DNA of 64,000 bases from Pandoraea terrae (GTDB lineage: Bacteria; Pseudomonadota; Gammaproteobacteria; Burkholderiales; Burkholderiaceae): contig NZ_CABPRZ010000007.1 of NCBI RefSeq assembly GCF_902459695.1, positions 186,001 through 250,000 on the forward strand, given 5' to 3'. This document shows positions 1-10,253 of the stretch, one piece after another (positions within the stretch are counted from its first letter, which is position 1; every line of letters starts with the position of its first letter). Below the pieces are notes generated by a model. That model was not told the origin of the DNA. It searched no databases and worked only from the letters and a program-made list of their open reading frames with translations. Position numbers and translations under genes: made by a program.

Positions 1-835
1 GTTGCACATACTGCTTTCCGATCTCCGCCAGCGTACCCTTCACGCGCTCCGGATCGGCGCCGTCCAGACGCACCGATATGACGTTCGAATCCTTGCCGTG
101 CATGCTGATTTGCAGATCGCTTTGCAATCGCTCGACCGTCTGCTGGATCGAGAAACGCCGCATCACGAAGCGCGCCCCGGGTTTGGCATCGAGCCGGGCG
201 ATCAGCAGGTCGACATCGCCGTCGGGTGTGCTCACGTGCAACACGCGGCCGACCTCCCCACGGGCATCGATACCGGCACGGCCCGAGTGCAGCAGGTATC
301 GGCCCCGGCCCTGCGCCGCAATCGTGAAAGGCACGTCGTACATGCTTGATGGGGTTTCGAAGCGAATCACGTCGGCACGCTCGTTGCCCCATACGTATCC
401 GCCCAACCCGAAAAGTCCCGGCGTGGAAAGCGTGTCGGCAAACGATGCGACCCACCGGCCGATCAGCGGAAAATACCGGGGCCGCACCTGAAGATACAGG
501 CGCTGCTCCTCAACGGTTTTCCAAACCACCTTGCGCGACTTCAGTATCTCCATTTCGTCCGACGCTGCCGTCTTCACATCGAACATCGAGGCAACGCCCG
601 ACAGCACGTTGTTCGCCGATGTGGGGCTATCCTCCACCTGAATCAGGATGTCGGAGCGATAGATGGGCGTGGCGAGCAACGCATAGGCAAAACCGAGCAT
701 CGACACGATGAGTGTGATGATCGCGATGAGTTTGCGATTGTCATACAGCGTGTCGAGACTGTCGCCCAGATCAAAATGTGCCTCGTCGCGCTCGGGAAGA
801 CCAAGAATGGAGATCGGTTGCGGATTCTGAGTCAT
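1..835 (-). CDS. wzc: Wzc/BceF-type polysaccharide co-polymerase (tyrosine autokinase), N-terminal part
   Basis: The frame stays open from an ATG at 835 to the left edge, giving about 278 residues of a longer protein. It starts MTQNPQPISILGLPERDEA. A membrane segment follows at about residues 37-57 (LIAIITLIVSMLGFAYALLA) and then a Wzz-type periplasmic domain (TPIYRSDILIQVEDSP). Family members control exopolysaccharide chain length and usually carry a C-terminal BY-kinase domain, which would lie outside the window. The ATG overlaps the wzb stop as ATGA, so translation is probably coupled. In cepacian clusters the equivalent is BceF; the kinase part is inferred, not seen. Confidence 0.85.
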   Translation of the reverse strand, partial: MTQNPQPISILGLPERDEAHFDLGDSLDTLYDNRKLIAIITLIVSMLGFAYALLATPIYRSDILIQVEDSPTSANNVLSGVASMFDVKTAASDEMEILKSRKVVWKTVEEQRLYLQVRPRYFPLIGRWVASFADTLSTPGLFGLGGYVWGNERADVIRFETPSSMYDVPFTIAAQGRGRYLLHSGRAGIDARGEVGRVLHVSTPDGDVDLLIARLDAKPGARFVMRRFSIQQTVERLQSDLQISMHGKDSNVISVRLDGADPERVKGTLAEIGKQYVQ

Positions 836-1293
836 AAGGATCGCTCGCAAGACAAAGGACCAAGGAGCCGCGGGAGACGCTCGGCCCAACGGGTCAGGCC
901 ATCGCTGATCATCCCGAGGACCTGCCGGAATGCCATCTCGTCCTGAAGGTAGGGATCGGGGACGTCCCGTCCGTCGAACTCCCCCCACAGCAGGACCTTT
1001 CCACGGCAAATCGGGAAAAGCGCTTCGACCGCGAGCCGCTGTTGCCGCTCCATCACAAGAATCAGGTCGGCCGCCTGGATCATCCAGCCCTGGAGTTGCC
1101 GGCCCCGATGCGCGCCGACATCGAAACCGCGTTCGCGCATCAGCCGAATCACGTGCGGATCCGCCGGCATCCCGACGGCCGCGTTCAGACCGGCCGACAA
1201 GATGCGCAGTCCCGGCACTTTGGCGCGCAGCAACGCCTCGGCCATCGGGCTGCGGCAGATATTGCCGGTACAGAGGATCAGGATCGTAGGCAT
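832..1293 (-). CDS. wzb: Low-molecular-weight protein-tyrosine phosphatase (Wzb/BceD type)
   Basis: This 153-residue protein has the LMW-PTP P-loop C-X5-R-S at residues 8-15 (CTGNICRS) directly after a short beta strand. The acidic DP motif is at about residues 113-114 (VPDPYLQDE), at the expected spacing for the general acid. In capsule and EPS loci this phosphatase dephosphorylates the C-terminal tyrosines of the Wzc kinase, which is the next gene downstream. Its ATG shares one base with the wza stop, and its own stop overlaps the wzc start. Length is normal for the family and all catalytic residues are present. Confidence 0.95.
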   Translation of the reverse strand: MPTILILCTGNICRSPMAEALLRAKVPGLRILSAGLNAAVGMPADPHVIRLMRERGFDVGAHRGRQLQGWMIQAADLILVMERQQRLAVEALFPICRGKVLLWGEFDGRDVPDPYLQDEMAFRQVLGMISDGLTRWAERLPRLLGPLSCERSL

Positions 1294-2495
1294 CAGTTCG
1301 TCACCACCTTCCCGAAATAGGCGGTCTGCGTGCTTGGCAGCAGGAGGCTGACCACGCGGTTCCAGCGAACCAGCGGCGCGGCGTCGACGAACACCACGTC
1401 CTTCGCCTTCAGTTGAAAGTTCTCGGCCAGCGCGATCGCAGCCGGCGCGGAGGCGTCCAGGTGATAAATCTCGGGCTTGCCGCCCTCGAGCGTGCGCACG
1501 ACATACACCTGCTTGCTGTTGCCGGTGGTCTGGCTCACACCGCCCGCGTCGCCCAATGCCTCGTTCAGGGTCAGCTCACCGTTGCGCAGGAACAAGGTGG
1601 AGGGCCGCGTGACTTCACCCAGCACAAAGATCTTGCTGTCCTCCCGGGCGAACACGCGGACGATGTCGTCATTGCGCAAAAGTACGCGTGACGGGCTGAC
1701 GCCCTTGGCTACCAGTGCCGGAATATTGACGACGGTCGAGACACCGTTCCGTATCACGGCAACCATCGCGCGATCGCCGACCGTCGTAAACCCGCCGGCC
1801 CGGTTAAGCGCTTCGGGCAGCGTCATCGGCAAATCGTTGAACACTTGAATGCCGGGGTTGCGCACCTCGCCATCCATATACACGCGACGGCTTCGATAGG
1901 CCTGCACACGCAAGGTCAACTGAGGATTCTTCAAGTAATTCGCCAACTGCCGAGTCAAACGATCGCGCGCCTGCAGCTCGGTCAACCCCGCGACGCTGAC
2001 GTTCCCGACATAAGCGAACTGCAACATGCCTTGGGAATCGACGCTGTAGCCCGGGGCGATCGGATTGGCGCCGTAGTAATCGGTACCGACAGTGGTCACG
2101 GAAATGGCGGGCAGGGTCAGTTCGGGGTGGTCCCACACGACGATCTGCAATACGTCGCCGGGACCGATCACGTAGGCCGAGGGCTCCCCGAACAGCGCCT
2201 TCACGTCGTCGGGAATCTCGCGCACACGCGACGCGCGTTGCGCCTGCACAAGGTCGAAGGTGATTTCGGTAAGCGCGCCCGGCGGCGGCGCCTCGCCCGC
2301 CGCGCCCGCCGCGCTCCCCTCGCTGCCCGAGGTTCCGGGGTAATGAACGCCCGGCGCAATGGCGCAACCCGCCAACGCGAGCGCCAGCAACAGGCCGGCC
2401 AAATGCCGTACATTGCCGCGCCTTGACTTCAGCGCCCTGCCCGCCAGCACTTCGGGCCCGCAGAAAGCGGCGCCCGGCCATCGATATCGTGTCAT
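1293..2495 (-). CDS. wza: Outer-membrane polysaccharide export lipoprotein (Wza/BceE type)
   Basis: The 400-residue product has a lipobox LALAGC (residues 39-44, lipidated Cys44) after a hydrophobic stretch. It then shows the polysaccharide export domain (YVIGPGDVLQIVVWDHPEL) and SLBB-type repeats (VYMDGEVRNPG; KIFVLGEVTRPS). Family members form the outer-membrane channel for exopolysaccharide. The n-region before the signal core is unusually long (about 30 residues), so the true start may be internal, although no good ATG is present there. The stop overlaps the wzb ATG by one base. Confidence 0.92.
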   Translation of the reverse strand: MTRYRWPGAAFCGPEVLAGRALKSRRGNVRHLAGLLLALALAGCAIAPGVHYPGTSGSEGSAAGAAGEAPPPGALTEITFDLVQAQRASRVREIPDDVKALFGEPSAYVIGPGDVLQIVVWDHPELTLPAISVTTVGTDYYGANPIAPGYSVDSQGMLQFAYVGNVSVAGLTELQARDRLTRQLANYLKNPQLTLRVQAYRSRRVYMDGEVRNPGIQVFNDLPMTLPEALNRAGGFTTVGDRAMVAVIRNGVSTVVNIPALVAKGVSPSRVLLRNDDIVRVFAREDSKIFVLGEVTRPSTLFLRNGELTLNEALGDAGGVSQTTGNSKQVYVVRTLEGGKPEIYHLDASAPAAIALAENFQLKAKDVVFVDAAPLVRWNRVVSLLLPSTQTAYFGKVVTN

Positions 2496-2549
2496 TTCCC
2501 CGCCCCCCGCAATTGTCTTGTTGTGTGCAAAGCGTGTCCCTCGGCGCCG

Positions 2550-4055
2550 TCAACAGCGCCCGTATTTATCGTCGAATCGTATGATGTCGTCTTCGCCCAG
2601 ATAGCCGCCGGACTGCACTTCGATGATTTCCAGCGGCACCTTGCCCGGATTTTCGAGACTGTGCCGGACCCCCAGCGGGATGAATGTCGATTCGTTTTCG
2701 CTCAACAGGAATGTCTCGTCCCCGCGGCAAACGCGCGCAGTCCCGCGCACGACCACCCAGTGCTCCGCGCGGTGGTGATGCAGTTGCAGCGAGAGACGCG
2801 CCCCCGGCTGCACGACAATGCGTTTCACCTGGAACCGGTCGCCATGGTCGATGGAGTCGTAGTACCCCCACGGGCGCCGTACCTTGCGATGCGTGTTCGC
2901 TTCAAGGCCCCGTTGCGCCTTGATGCGATCCACCACGCCCTTGACGTCCTGGACACGCGACCGGTCCGCGACAAGCACTGCGTCGTCGGTTTCGATCACG
3001 ACCACGTTGCTCACCCCCAGGCAGGCGACGAGCCGCCCCTCCGAGTGCGCCAGGCTCGCACGCGCGCCGTCGAACATCACGCGCCCGCGTGCCACGTTGC
3101 CATCGGCGTCCTTCTCAAGCGCATCCCACACCGCATCCCATGAACCCAGATCGGACCACCCCGCGTGAAGCGGCACGACAACCCCGCGCGGCAGCGTGTC
3201 GTCGCCCTGCAGCCGCTCCATCACCGCGTAGTCGATTGAATCGGACGGTGAACGGTCGAAGGCCGCCGCGCACGGACGGAAGAATGCGCCGTCAACCTCC
3301 CCTTGCGCCACCGCTGCCATGCAAGCGTCGTACATGCCCGGCTGCAACCGCTTGACGGCATTGAGCCACACACTGGCGCGCAAAATGAACATGCCGCTGT
3401 TCCACCAGTAGTCGCCGGAGGCCAGATAGCGCTGGGCCAGGTTCGCGTCCGGTTTTTCGACGAATCCGTCAATGCCGTGCACATTGGGTGCCAGCGAGGC
3501 ACCGACCTTGATGTAGCCAAAGCCGGTTTCCGGCCGCGTCGGCGGCACACCCAACGTCGCCACGGCGCCGGCCCACGCATGGCGTGCAGCCACTTCGACC
3601 GCACGCTGGAATGCCGGCGTGTCGAGGATCGCGTGATCAGACGGCATCGCAACGATCACGGGGTCCGCACCGCCCGTGATCGCCACCGCGGCGGCAAGCG
3701 TCAGCGCGGGCGCCGTATCGCGTCGCCACGGCTCCACCACGATGCGCGCATCGATACCGCTCTCGCGCAATTGCTCCGACGTGACGAAGCGATGCTCCTC
3801 CCCGCACACGATCAACGGTTGCGCCACCGTCACCCGAGCCGCATCGAAACCCTGCGTGCGCCGCACGGTGGCCTGCAACAAAGAATCCGTACCCAATACG
3901 CCGATCAATTGCTTCGGAAAGTGTTCGCGCGACACAGGCCACAGCCGCGTGCCCGAGCCGCCCGCGAGAACCACCGGAATGATCGGCACGACACATACGT
4001 CGCTCACTGCGGCACCGCCGTCATTGACGGTCAAGTTGATTTGTTCAGCGATCAT
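2550..4055 (-). CDS. manC: Mannose-1-phosphate guanylyltransferase / mannose-6-phosphate isomerase
   Basis: This bifunctional type II PMI/GMP protein makes GDP-mannose for EPS. The nucleotidyltransferase signature GGSGTRLWP is at about residues 32-40, FVEKPD lies further on, and the C-terminal cupin isomerase domain carries QLHHHRAEHW. I chose the ATG at 4055 (501 aa) because AAGGGAAGGAG sits just upstream. An in-frame ATG at 4145 would add 30 residues with no homologous look. It lies between wcaJ and wza in one orientation, matching BceA in cepacian clusters. Confidence 0.93.
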   Translation of the reverse strand: MIAEQINLTVNDGGAAVSDVCVVPIIPVVLAGGSGTRLWPVSREHFPKQLIGVLGTDSLLQATVRRTQGFDAARVTVAQPLIVCGEEHRFVTSEQLRESGIDARIVVEPWRRDTAPALTLAAAVAITGGADPVIVAMPSDHAILDTPAFQRAVEVAARHAWAGAVATLGVPPTRPETGFGYIKVGASLAPNVHGIDGFVEKPDANLAQRYLASGDYWWNSGMFILRASVWLNAVKRLQPGMYDACMAAVAQGEVDGAFFRPCAAAFDRSPSDSIDYAVMERLQGDDTLPRGVVVPLHAGWSDLGSWDAVWDALEKDADGNVARGRVMFDGARASLAHSEGRLVACLGVSNVVVIETDDAVLVADRSRVQDVKGVVDRIKAQRGLEANTHRKVRRPWGYYDSIDHGDRFQVKRIVVQPGARLSLQLHHHRAEHWVVVRGTARVCRGDETFLLSENESTFIPLGVRHSLENPGKVPLEIIEVQSGGYLGEDDIIRFDDKYGRC

Positions 4056-4122
4056 GTCCGGACTCCTTCCCTTGTAATGCTTGCGGGCGGCATGCCCTCG
4101 GCGGCGGCTCGGCCGCCATGGA

Positions 4123-5547
4123 TCAATACGCGTTGCTACCGGCAATTCCCTTGAACAGCGTCATCCACACAATCCGCACATCGAGCCAGAACGACCAGTG
4201 CTGCATGTAGTAGAGATCGAATTTCACGCGCCCTTGCATCCGCTCGATCTGTGCGGTTTCGCCGCGATATCCGTTGACCTGGGCCCATCCGGTAATGCCC
4301 GGCTTGATCCGGTAGCGCAGCATGTAACCCTCGACCAGTTCCTTGTATTGCTCATCATGTTGAATCGCATGCGGACGCGGGCCGACCACCGACATTTCCC
4401 CGCGCATGACATTGATGAACTGCGGCAGTTCGTCCAGACTCGTGCGGCGCAGGAACATGCCGACTTTCGTGATGCGGCGGTCGCCCTGAACCGCTTGCGT
4501 CAGCTGGCCTGCCGCCTCTTCGTGGACTACCATCGTGCGGAACTTGTAGATCTGGAACGTGCGGCCGTCGATTCCCTTGCGCCATTGCCGGAAGAACACC
4601 GGCCCAGGCGATGACAGCTTGACCGCCAGTGCGATCACCATCATCAACGGCGCGATGGCGGCCAGCACCGCCCCGGCGAACACCCGGTCGAAGACTTCCT
4701 TCAGGACGAAATACTGATCCCCCGCCGGTGAGGCAAGCAGGTTGATGGCCGGCACACCGACCAGTTCCGTCACGGGATTGCCGATCAAGCCAAACGCATG
4801 GATATCCGGCAACAACCGGATGTTGACGAAGTCATGCCGGAACGTCGCCAGCAGTTGGCGGATCATGGCCTCGCGGCGCGGCGGCAGCGTGATCCAGATT
4901 TCGTGCACGCGGCGCGCTCGTACTTCATTGGCAAGTTCCGACAGCGATGTCACCATCGGCAAGTTCAGCCGCGCCACCTCGGGCGTATGCCGCTCCGCAA
5001 AGACGCAGACAGGCACGAAGCCGGCATGCATCGTATTGCGAAGGTGTTCAACCAGTTCGACGGCATACGCGTTGTGACCGACCACCGCGATATGGCGCAG
5101 ATTGAGTCCCCGCCCCCGCAGCCATTGCAGGATCCGATAGCCGATAAGCTTGCCCCCGATCATCAGGCCAAGCGAAATCAAGAACCACCCCGCACACCAG
5201 AGGCGCGAGAGTTCGACGCTCCGATGCGTGACAAAGAGGAACGCCAATCCCAAGGTGAAGACGGTCGTCCATGCCACGGTCATGCGCACGATGAGCCCGC
5301 TGAGCGCCCGGCCGCGCCATGACGCGTAGATGTCGAACACCGGGAACAGCAACGCACACAGCACCGCGTCAAAAGCGCACAGCACGCCGGCCAATTCGCC
5401 CCAGGGCACGTCGTCGCCACCGAAGCGCAACGGGTAGGCGATGGCCGCGCCGATCAGCACCAACGCGACATCCGCGATGCGCCCGACGAATCCGAATTGC
5501 GTGATCAGGCCGCGTGGAGCGCGGTGTTCAATTACGGTCGTGTTCAT
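4123..5547 (-). CDS. wcaJ: Undecaprenyl-phosphate glucose phosphotransferase (WcaJ/BceB type)
   Basis: This is a 474-residue polyisoprenyl-phosphate hexose-1-phosphate transferase, the enzyme that primes EPS repeat-unit synthesis on the inner membrane. Several membrane segments occupy the N-terminal half, with a CoA-binding-like region in the middle. The C-terminal bacterial sugar-transferase domain shows [25 protein letters not shown] and [18 protein letters not shown] 5547 is chosen; a TTG at 5556 would add three residues, and neither has a strong ribosome site. It is the first gene of the EPS transcription unit visible here. Confidence 0.92.
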   Translation of the reverse strand: MNTTVIEHRAPRGLITQFGFVGRIADVALVLIGAAIAYPLRFGGDDVPWGELAGVLCAFDAVLCALLFPVFDIYASWRGRALSGLIVRMTVAWTTVFTLGLAFLFVTHRSVELSRLWCAGWFLISLGLMIGGKLIGYRILQWLRGRGLNLRHIAVVGHNAYAVELVEHLRNTMHAGFVPVCVFAERHTPEVARLNLPMVTSLSELANEVRARRVHEIWITLPPRREAMIRQLLATFRHDFVNIRLLPDIHAFGLIGNPVTELVGVPAINLLASPAGDQYFVLKEVFDRVFAGAVLAAIAPLMMVIALAVKLSSPGPVFFRQWRKGIDGRTFQIYKFRTMVVHEEAAGQLTQAVQGDRRITKVGMFLRRTSLDELPQFINVMRGEMSVVGPRPHAIQHDEQYKELVEGYMLRYRIKPGITGWAQVNGYRGETAQIERMQGRVKFDLYYMQHWSFWLDVRIVWMTLFKGIAGSNAY

Positions 5548-6469
5548 ATGCGTCAAGTCCCGTTGCTCTCATCGTGCCGCGTGCCGGCAGTTAGCACGGC
5601 CATCGCCATACGCGCTGCGTTTTACAGAGGCAAAAAGATCCCCCGCGCCCCGCAAAGCGCACGTACCCGAACGACGACCGGCCCACCGGCGAACTTCGCC
5701 GGCGCGTCCAGCCGCCGCGATTCGTATTACTGCTTCAGGTGCTGACTGACCCCAACGGCCGCCGCCGTCGGATCAGAGGGGGATATCCGTTCGGCCAATG
5801 GCCGTACGGCAATGTCGCCGGCAATTTCGCGCCGGCGCTGACTCCCATGAAACATGCATTGACTCGGGCAACTGCGCGTTCTCGGCGGCATGACGCCGCC
5901 TCGGCATGTTGTCCATCTTCTCGACGTCTGTCGCGTCGAATCCCCGGTGCCCGAACGTGCAAAAGCAACCCCATTTTTATTTCTCCGTTGACATGACGCC
6001 GCTCTATGGCGGCACGACATGTCTCCCCCCAAGATGCATTTCGTCGGTCCGGCACGGGCGACATACCCATGCACTGAATCACCGAAACGATCACCGCCCG
6101 CCGGTCTTGTCGCTCATCGAGTTCATTCGCTTTTCTAGAGAACTGTCTCGAATGCATCAAGTACCGAGGGCTCAACCTCAAGTCGCAATTTGTGTGCCAG
6201 CTCTTGCGTGTCGCGTGTTCCGCGCCGGATGCGTCATGCCGGCCGATTGTGCAGCGCACGCTACACTCTTGTTCCATAAGAGATTGGGCTTGACAACGCG
6301 TTGTTCGCGATTCATTACCAAACGCCCATTTGAAAATTCGCCTCCAGCGCGGGAAACGGGCGGCGCAGCGTCACGTTACGTAACAAGACGTCACGTCACG
6401 TAACGTGCGTTGTTCCGGAAGAACAAAATGCAGCGGGGGCAGGGACAGGGAGAGGGGGCGTGCGGGGGG
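5548..6469. other. 922-bp intergenic region upstream of the EPS operon
   Basis: No convincing gene is present; the open frames here have no recognisable domains. The region must hold the EPS promoter. A weak minus-strand candidate has -35 TTGCCT (5628-5633) and -10 TATGGC (5605-5610) with a 17-bp spacer. A CGCCGGC inverted repeat lies at 5816-5837. The clearest structure is the palindrome cluster at 6371-6410, listed separately. Long leaders are common upstream of EPS operons. Confidence 0.5.
6371..6410. repeat. Cluster of ACGT-centred palindromes
   Basis: CACGTTACGT (6372-6381) and ACGTAACGTG (6398-6407) are a perfect 10-bp inverted repeat with a 16-nt spacer. Inside it sit the perfect palindrome GTTACGTAAC (6375-6384) and GACGTC (6388-6393). 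TCACGT recurs at 6371, 6391 and 6396. The density of ACGT cores in 40 bp suggests a multi-site protein-binding region between the sua5 stop and the EPS operon. No regulator can be named from the sequence. Confidence 0.5.
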
Positions 6470-7516
6470 TCAGGAACGTTCGAACGCCGCAGCCGCGCGG
6501 CCGAGCCGGTCGTTGACGGCTGCCCATGCGGGCGTATCCGGCAGCTGTTCAAACAGGATGTGCGAGACGCCGGTGCTGTCGAGCTGCCGCAGCAACGCAT
6601 ACAGCCGGCTCGCCAGTTCAGCCGGCGCGGCAGGCAAAGGAACGCGCACCAGATCGGGCAGCGCCTGCGGCAGGCTGGCAAGCGTGGCGGCGAACGCGAC
6701 CACGGCCACGCGCTCGCCCGCCGGACGCACGGCAAGCGCCGGCGCCATGTCCGCGGCACGGCACAGGAACAACGGTGTACGCGGTGCGTAATGCGCCTTG
6801 AGCGTGCCCGAGGCGCGCGGAGCATCGCCGCCATCCTGTCCCGGCATGCGAGGCATTTCGCCGAGCACGTTCGCCACGTCTTCGGGGGTGATGTGCCCCG
6901 GACGCAACAGCGCCGGGAAACCGCGCGACAGATCGATGATGGTCGACTCGATGCCGACTGCGCAGTCTCCGCCATCGAGGACATGGACCGTCACGCCGGG
7001 CAGGCCGTGAAATTCATCGCGCACGTGTTGTGCCGATGTCGGGCTCACGCGTCCGAAGCGATTGGCCGATGGCGCGGCGACACCGCCCTGCCCGCCTTTC
7101 TGACGCGCGAACTCGCGCAGCAGCGCCTGCGCCACCGGATGCGACGGGCAACGCAGGCCCACCGAATCCTGGCCGCCCGACACGGCGGCAGGGATATGCG
7201 GTGCGCGCTTGACGATCAACGTCAGGGGGCCCGGCCAGAATGCCTCCATCAGCGCGCGCGCGGCAGGCGAGATGTCGTTGCACCAGTAACCGGGATCGCC
7301 TTCCGGCGCGATGTGGACAATGACCGGGTGATTGGCCGGCCGGCCCTTCGCCGCGTAGATCGCCGCCACTGCCGATGGCTGCTCGGCGTCCCCGCCGAGC
7401 CCGTACACCGTCTCGGTCGGAAACGCCACGAGCTCGCCCGCCGCCAGTTGCGCGGCGGCGTGTTCGATGTCGGACTGGGCCGGCATCAGCACGGCGGGCG
7501 CATCCGGTGGCGTCAT
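6470..7516 (-). CDS. sua5: L-threonylcarbamoyladenylate synthase (Sua5 type)
   Basis: This 348-residue enzyme makes threonylcarbamoyl-AMP from Thr, bicarbonate and ATP, the first step of t6A modification at tRNA position 37. The YrdC domain fills the first ~200 residues (FPTETVYGLGGDA, AAKGRPANHPVIVHI, APSANRFGRVSPTSAQHV). A C-terminal Sua5 domain follows, so it is the long Sua5 form rather than short TsaC. The ATG at 7516 lies five bases after the purK stop, making it the last gene of the pur operon. Confidence 0.93.
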   Translation of the reverse strand: MTPPDAPAVLMPAQSDIEHAAAQLAAGELVAFPTETVYGLGGDAEQPSAVAAIYAAKGRPANHPVIVHIAPEGDPGYWCNDISPAARALMEAFWPGPLTLIVKRAPHIPAAVSGGQDSVGLRCPSHPVAQALLREFARQKGGQGGVAAPSANRFGRVSPTSAQHVRDEFHGLPGVTVHVLDGGDCAVGIESTIIDLSRGFPALLRPGHITPEDVANVLGEMPRMPGQDGGDAPRASGTLKAHYAPRTPLFLCRAADMAPALAVRPAGERVAVVAFAATLASLPQALPDLVRVPLPAAPAELASRLYALLRQLDSTGVSHILFEQLPDTPAWAAVNDRLGRAAAAFERS

Positions 7517-7521
7517 GTCGA

Positions 7522-8697
7522 TCAGTCGTCGAGAGAGATATTGAGGAACTTCGCCGCAGCGTCGGTCGCGTCGCGTGCCTCGTCGAGCGTGGCGCCGGCA
7601 AACGTGATGTGCCCCATCTTGCGGCCGACGCGCGCATCTTCCTTGCCGTACAGGTGCAGCCGCGCCGACGGCAGCGCCACCACCGATGCCCAGTCGGGCA
7701 TGCGTGGCGTATCACCGTCGAACCACACGTCGCCGAGCAGATTCAGCATGACCGCCGGCGAATGCTGGCGTGCCTCGCCCAGAGGCAGGCGCGCCATGGC
7801 ACGCACTTGCTGCTCGAACTGGCTCGCGGCGCAGGCGTCGATGGTGTAATGGCCGCTATTGTGCGGGCGCGGCGCCATTTCGTTGGCGATCAGCGAACCG
7901 TCCTGCAGGATGAAGAACTCGACGCACAGCACACCCACATAATCCATGCGCGCGGCGATCGTGGCGGCGGCCGTGCGTGCGGCATCCTGCAAGGCAGGCG
8001 ACGCGTCGGGCGCCGGCACGGTGGTCGTCGCGAGAATGCCGTTGGCGTGGACATTCTGCGCCAGCGGGTAGGTCGCGACAGTCCCGTCAGCGCCACGCGC
8101 GCTCAGCACCGACACCTCGAAGGCCAGCGCAAGGCGCTTTTCCAGCACGCACGGCACGCCGCCCAGCTGGGCATAGGCACTGCGCGCCTCGGCCGTCGTG
8201 GCCACACGAACCTGCCCCTTGCCGTCGTACCCAAGGCGCGCGGTTTTCAGAATGCCGGGCAACACCGCCGACAGGGCAGCATCGTCGAGCGCCGCCATGG
8301 CGTTGTTCGACGCAATGACCAGGTGGGGCGCGACCGGCACCCCGCAGCTTTCGATAAAGCGCTTCTCGGCGATCCGGTCCTGCGCGATGGCCACGCAACG
8401 GCCCGCCGGGCTGACCGTGGTCGTCTGCGCGAGAAAGTCGAGCGACTGCGCCGGCACGTTCTCGAACTCGGTCGACACCGCCGGACACAGCGACGCCAGT
8501 TCCGAAAGCGCTTTTTCGTCGCGATAATCGGCGACGATCAGGCGGTCGGCCACGGCGCCTGCCGGACAACGCGGATCGGGATCGAGGACACAGACCTTGT
8601 AGCCCATCGACTGGGCGGCGAAGCAAAACATGCGGCCCAATTGGCCGCCGCCCAGCATGCCCAGCCAGTTGCCGGGGAGAATGGGTGCAGTGTTCAT
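7522..8697 (-). CDS. purK: 5-(carboxyamino)imidazole ribonucleotide synthase PurK
   Basis: PurK carboxylates AIR to N5-CAIR using ATP and bicarbonate. The product starts MNTAPILPG, followed by the family N-terminus [13 protein letters not shown], and has the ATP-grasp pieces [12 protein letters not shown] and [18 protein letters not shown] chose ATG 8697 (391 aa) from this alignment. An in-frame ATG at 8733 has GGAGG 13 nt upstream and would give 403 aa, so the start is uncertain. It lies between purE and sua5, all on the minus strand. Confidence 0.92.
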   Translation of the reverse strand: MNTAPILPGNWLGMLGGGQLGRMFCFAAQSMGYKVCVLDPDPRCPAGAVADRLIVADYRDEKALSELASLCPAVSTEFENVPAQSLDFLAQTTTVSPAGRCVAIAQDRIAEKRFIESCGVPVAPHLVIASNNAMAALDDAALSAVLPGILKTARLGYDGKGQVRVATTAEARSAYAQLGGVPCVLEKRLALAFEVSVLSARGADGTVATYPLAQNVHANGILATTTVPAPDASPALQDAARTAAATIAARMDYVGVLCVEFFILQDGSLIANEMAPRPHNSGHYTIDACAASQFEQQVRAMARLPLGEARQHSPAVMLNLLGDVWFDGDTPRMPDWASVVALPSARLHLYGKEDARVGRKMGHITFAGATLDEARDATDAAAKFLNISLDD

Positions 8698-8761
8698 CGT
8701 GTTGGTAATCAGGGGACTGGCCGGGACCCGCATCGCATCAAACGGGCCTCCGGCGCGGGAA

Positions 8762-9274
8762 TCAATTCTGGTCGTCCGGCAGCGTCATGGCGCGCGCCGC
8801 TTCTGTCTGGCGGGCACGGAAGGCCGCGAGCTTGTCGGCCAGGGCCGCATCGCCCACTGCCAGCATCGCCACCGCAAACAGCGCCGCGTTGGCAGCGCCG
8901 GCCTCGCCGATGGCAAACGTCGCCACCGGAATGCCCTTCGGCATCTGAACGATCGAATGCAGCGAGTCTTCGCCGCGCAGGTATTTGCTCGGAACGGGCA
9001 CGCCCAGCACCGGCACGGTCGTTTTCGCCGCGATCATGCCGGGCAGATGGGCCGCGCCACCTGCGCCCGCGATGATCGCCACCAGACCGCGTTCACGCGC
9101 GGCCTCGGCATAACGGAACATGTCGTCGGGCATGCGGTGCGCCGAGACAACCTGCGCCTCGAACGCAACACCGAACTCGCGCAGGACAGCCGCAGCGTTC
9201 TTCATGACGTCCCAGTCCGAGTTGGACCCCATCACGACGCCGACTTGCACGGGCTGCTGTTTCTTTTCGCTCAT
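8762..9274 (-). CDS. purE: N5-CAIR mutase PurE
   Basis: PurE converts N5-CAIR to CAIR and is small and octameric. Family motifs are clear: [12 protein letters not shown], the catalytic His in SAHRMPDDM, and [15 protein letters not shown] 9274 gives 170 aa. A GTG at 9289 overlaps the purC stop (GTGA) and would add five residues, so either start is possible and both imply coupling to purC. It is followed by purK, the usual class I PurE/PurK pair. Confidence 0.94.
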   Translation of the reverse strand: MSEKKQQPVQVGVVMGSNSDWDVMKNAAAVLREFGVAFEAQVVSAHRMPDDMFRYAEAARERGLVAIIAGAGGAAHLPGMIAAKTTVPVLGVPVPSKYLRGEDSLHSIVQMPKGIPVATFAIGEAGAANAALFAVAMLAVGDAALADKLAAFRARQTEAARAMTLPDDQN

Positions 9275-9285
9275 GGTCGGGCCGC

Positions 9286-10191
9286 TCACGCCAGTTGCTG
9301 GCCGGTCAGGCGCTCGAGCGCCTCACGGTACTTGGCAGCCGTCTTCTCGACGACAACGGCCGGCAGCTTCGGCGCCGGCGGGGTCTTGTCCCACACCTGC
9401 GTCTCGAGCCAGTCGCGCACGAATTGCTTGTCGAACGACGGCGGATTGCTGCCCACGGCATACGAATCGGCCGGCCAGAAGCGCGAGGAATCAGCGGTCA
9501 GGGCTTCGTCCATCAGATGGAGCGTGCCGTTGTCGTCGAGGCCGAATTCGAACTTGGTGTCGGCGATGATGATGCCGCGGGTGGCCGCAAAGGCCGCCGC
9601 TTCCCGGTACAGACGGATGCTGATGTCGCGGATGCGCTCGGCCAGTTCGCGGCCGATCCGGTTGCACATGTCGTCGAAGCTGATGTTCTCGTCGTGCTGG
9701 CCCAGCTCGGCCTTGGCCGCCGGCGTGAAGATCGGCTCGGGGAGTTGTTGCGCATTCTGCAGACCGGCCGGCAAGGTGATGCCGCACACGGCGCCCGTGG
9801 ACTGATAATCCTTCCAGCCGCTGCCGGCCAGGTAACCGCGCACCACCGCCTCGACCAGGATCGGCTGCAGGCGCTTGACCACCACGCCGCGGCCCGCCAC
9901 CTGGGCGACTTCGTCGGCCGCCACCACGGATTCGGGAGCAACGCCCGTCAAGTGGTTCGGCACGACGTGCGCCAGCTTGTCGAACCAGAAATTGGCCATC
10001 TGGTTCAGGACCCGGCCCTTGCCCGGAATCGGCTCGCCAATGATGACGTCGAACGCCGACAGGCGGTCCGTCGTCAGGATCAGCAGCTTGTCGTCGCCGA
10101 CCGCGTAGTTGTCGCGCACCTTGCCGCGCGACAACAGCGGCAAGCTTTTCAGGGAAGATTCGTACAGAGCGGAGAGTGCGGGGGTAGTCAC
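9286..10191 (-). CDS. purC: SAICAR synthase PurC
   Basis: This 301-residue phosphoribosylaminoimidazole-succinocarboxamide synthase condenses CAIR with aspartate. [30 protein letters not shown] and IADTKFEFG are all present. The start is GTG at 10191. It is the first gene of purC-purE-purK-sua5 and its end overlaps the possible GTG start of purE. Length is normal for the proteobacterial long form. Confidence 0.95.
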   Translation of the reverse strand: MTTPALSALYESSLKSLPLLSRGKVRDNYAVGDDKLLILTTDRLSAFDVIIGEPIPGKGRVLNQMANFWFDKLAHVVPNHLTGVAPESVVAADEVAQVAGRGVVVKRLQPILVEAVVRGYLAGSGWKDYQSTGAVCGITLPAGLQNAQQLPEPIFTPAAKAELGQHDENISFDDMCNRIGRELAERIRDISIRLYREAAAFAATRGIIIADTKFEFGLDDNGTLHLMDEALTADSSRFWPADSYAVGSNPPSFDKQFVRDWLETQVWDKTPPAPKLPAVVVEKTAAKYREALERLTGQQLA

Positions 10192-10224
10192 GGCGAGACC
10201 CGTTGGTTAGAGGGCAAAATGGGA

Positions 10225-10253
10225 ATTATACGCCGCCGCGCCGCCGCTTTCGA
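10225..10253 (-). promoter_or_regulatory. Candidate sigma-70 promoter of purC operon
   Basis: On the minus strand a perfect TATAAT (10225-10230) is preceded, 17 bp away, by TCGAAA (10248-10253), matching four of six -35 positions. It lies 33 bp upstream of the purC GTG in the divergent gap with the next plus-strand gene. No PurR-type operator was recognised. Confidence 0.5.

Noticed and set aside
5735..6277. 180-codon minus-strand frame upstream of wcaJ
   Set aside because: Composition is Arg/Ser-rich with no motif, no ribosome site and overlapping frames of similar length; treated as non-coding.
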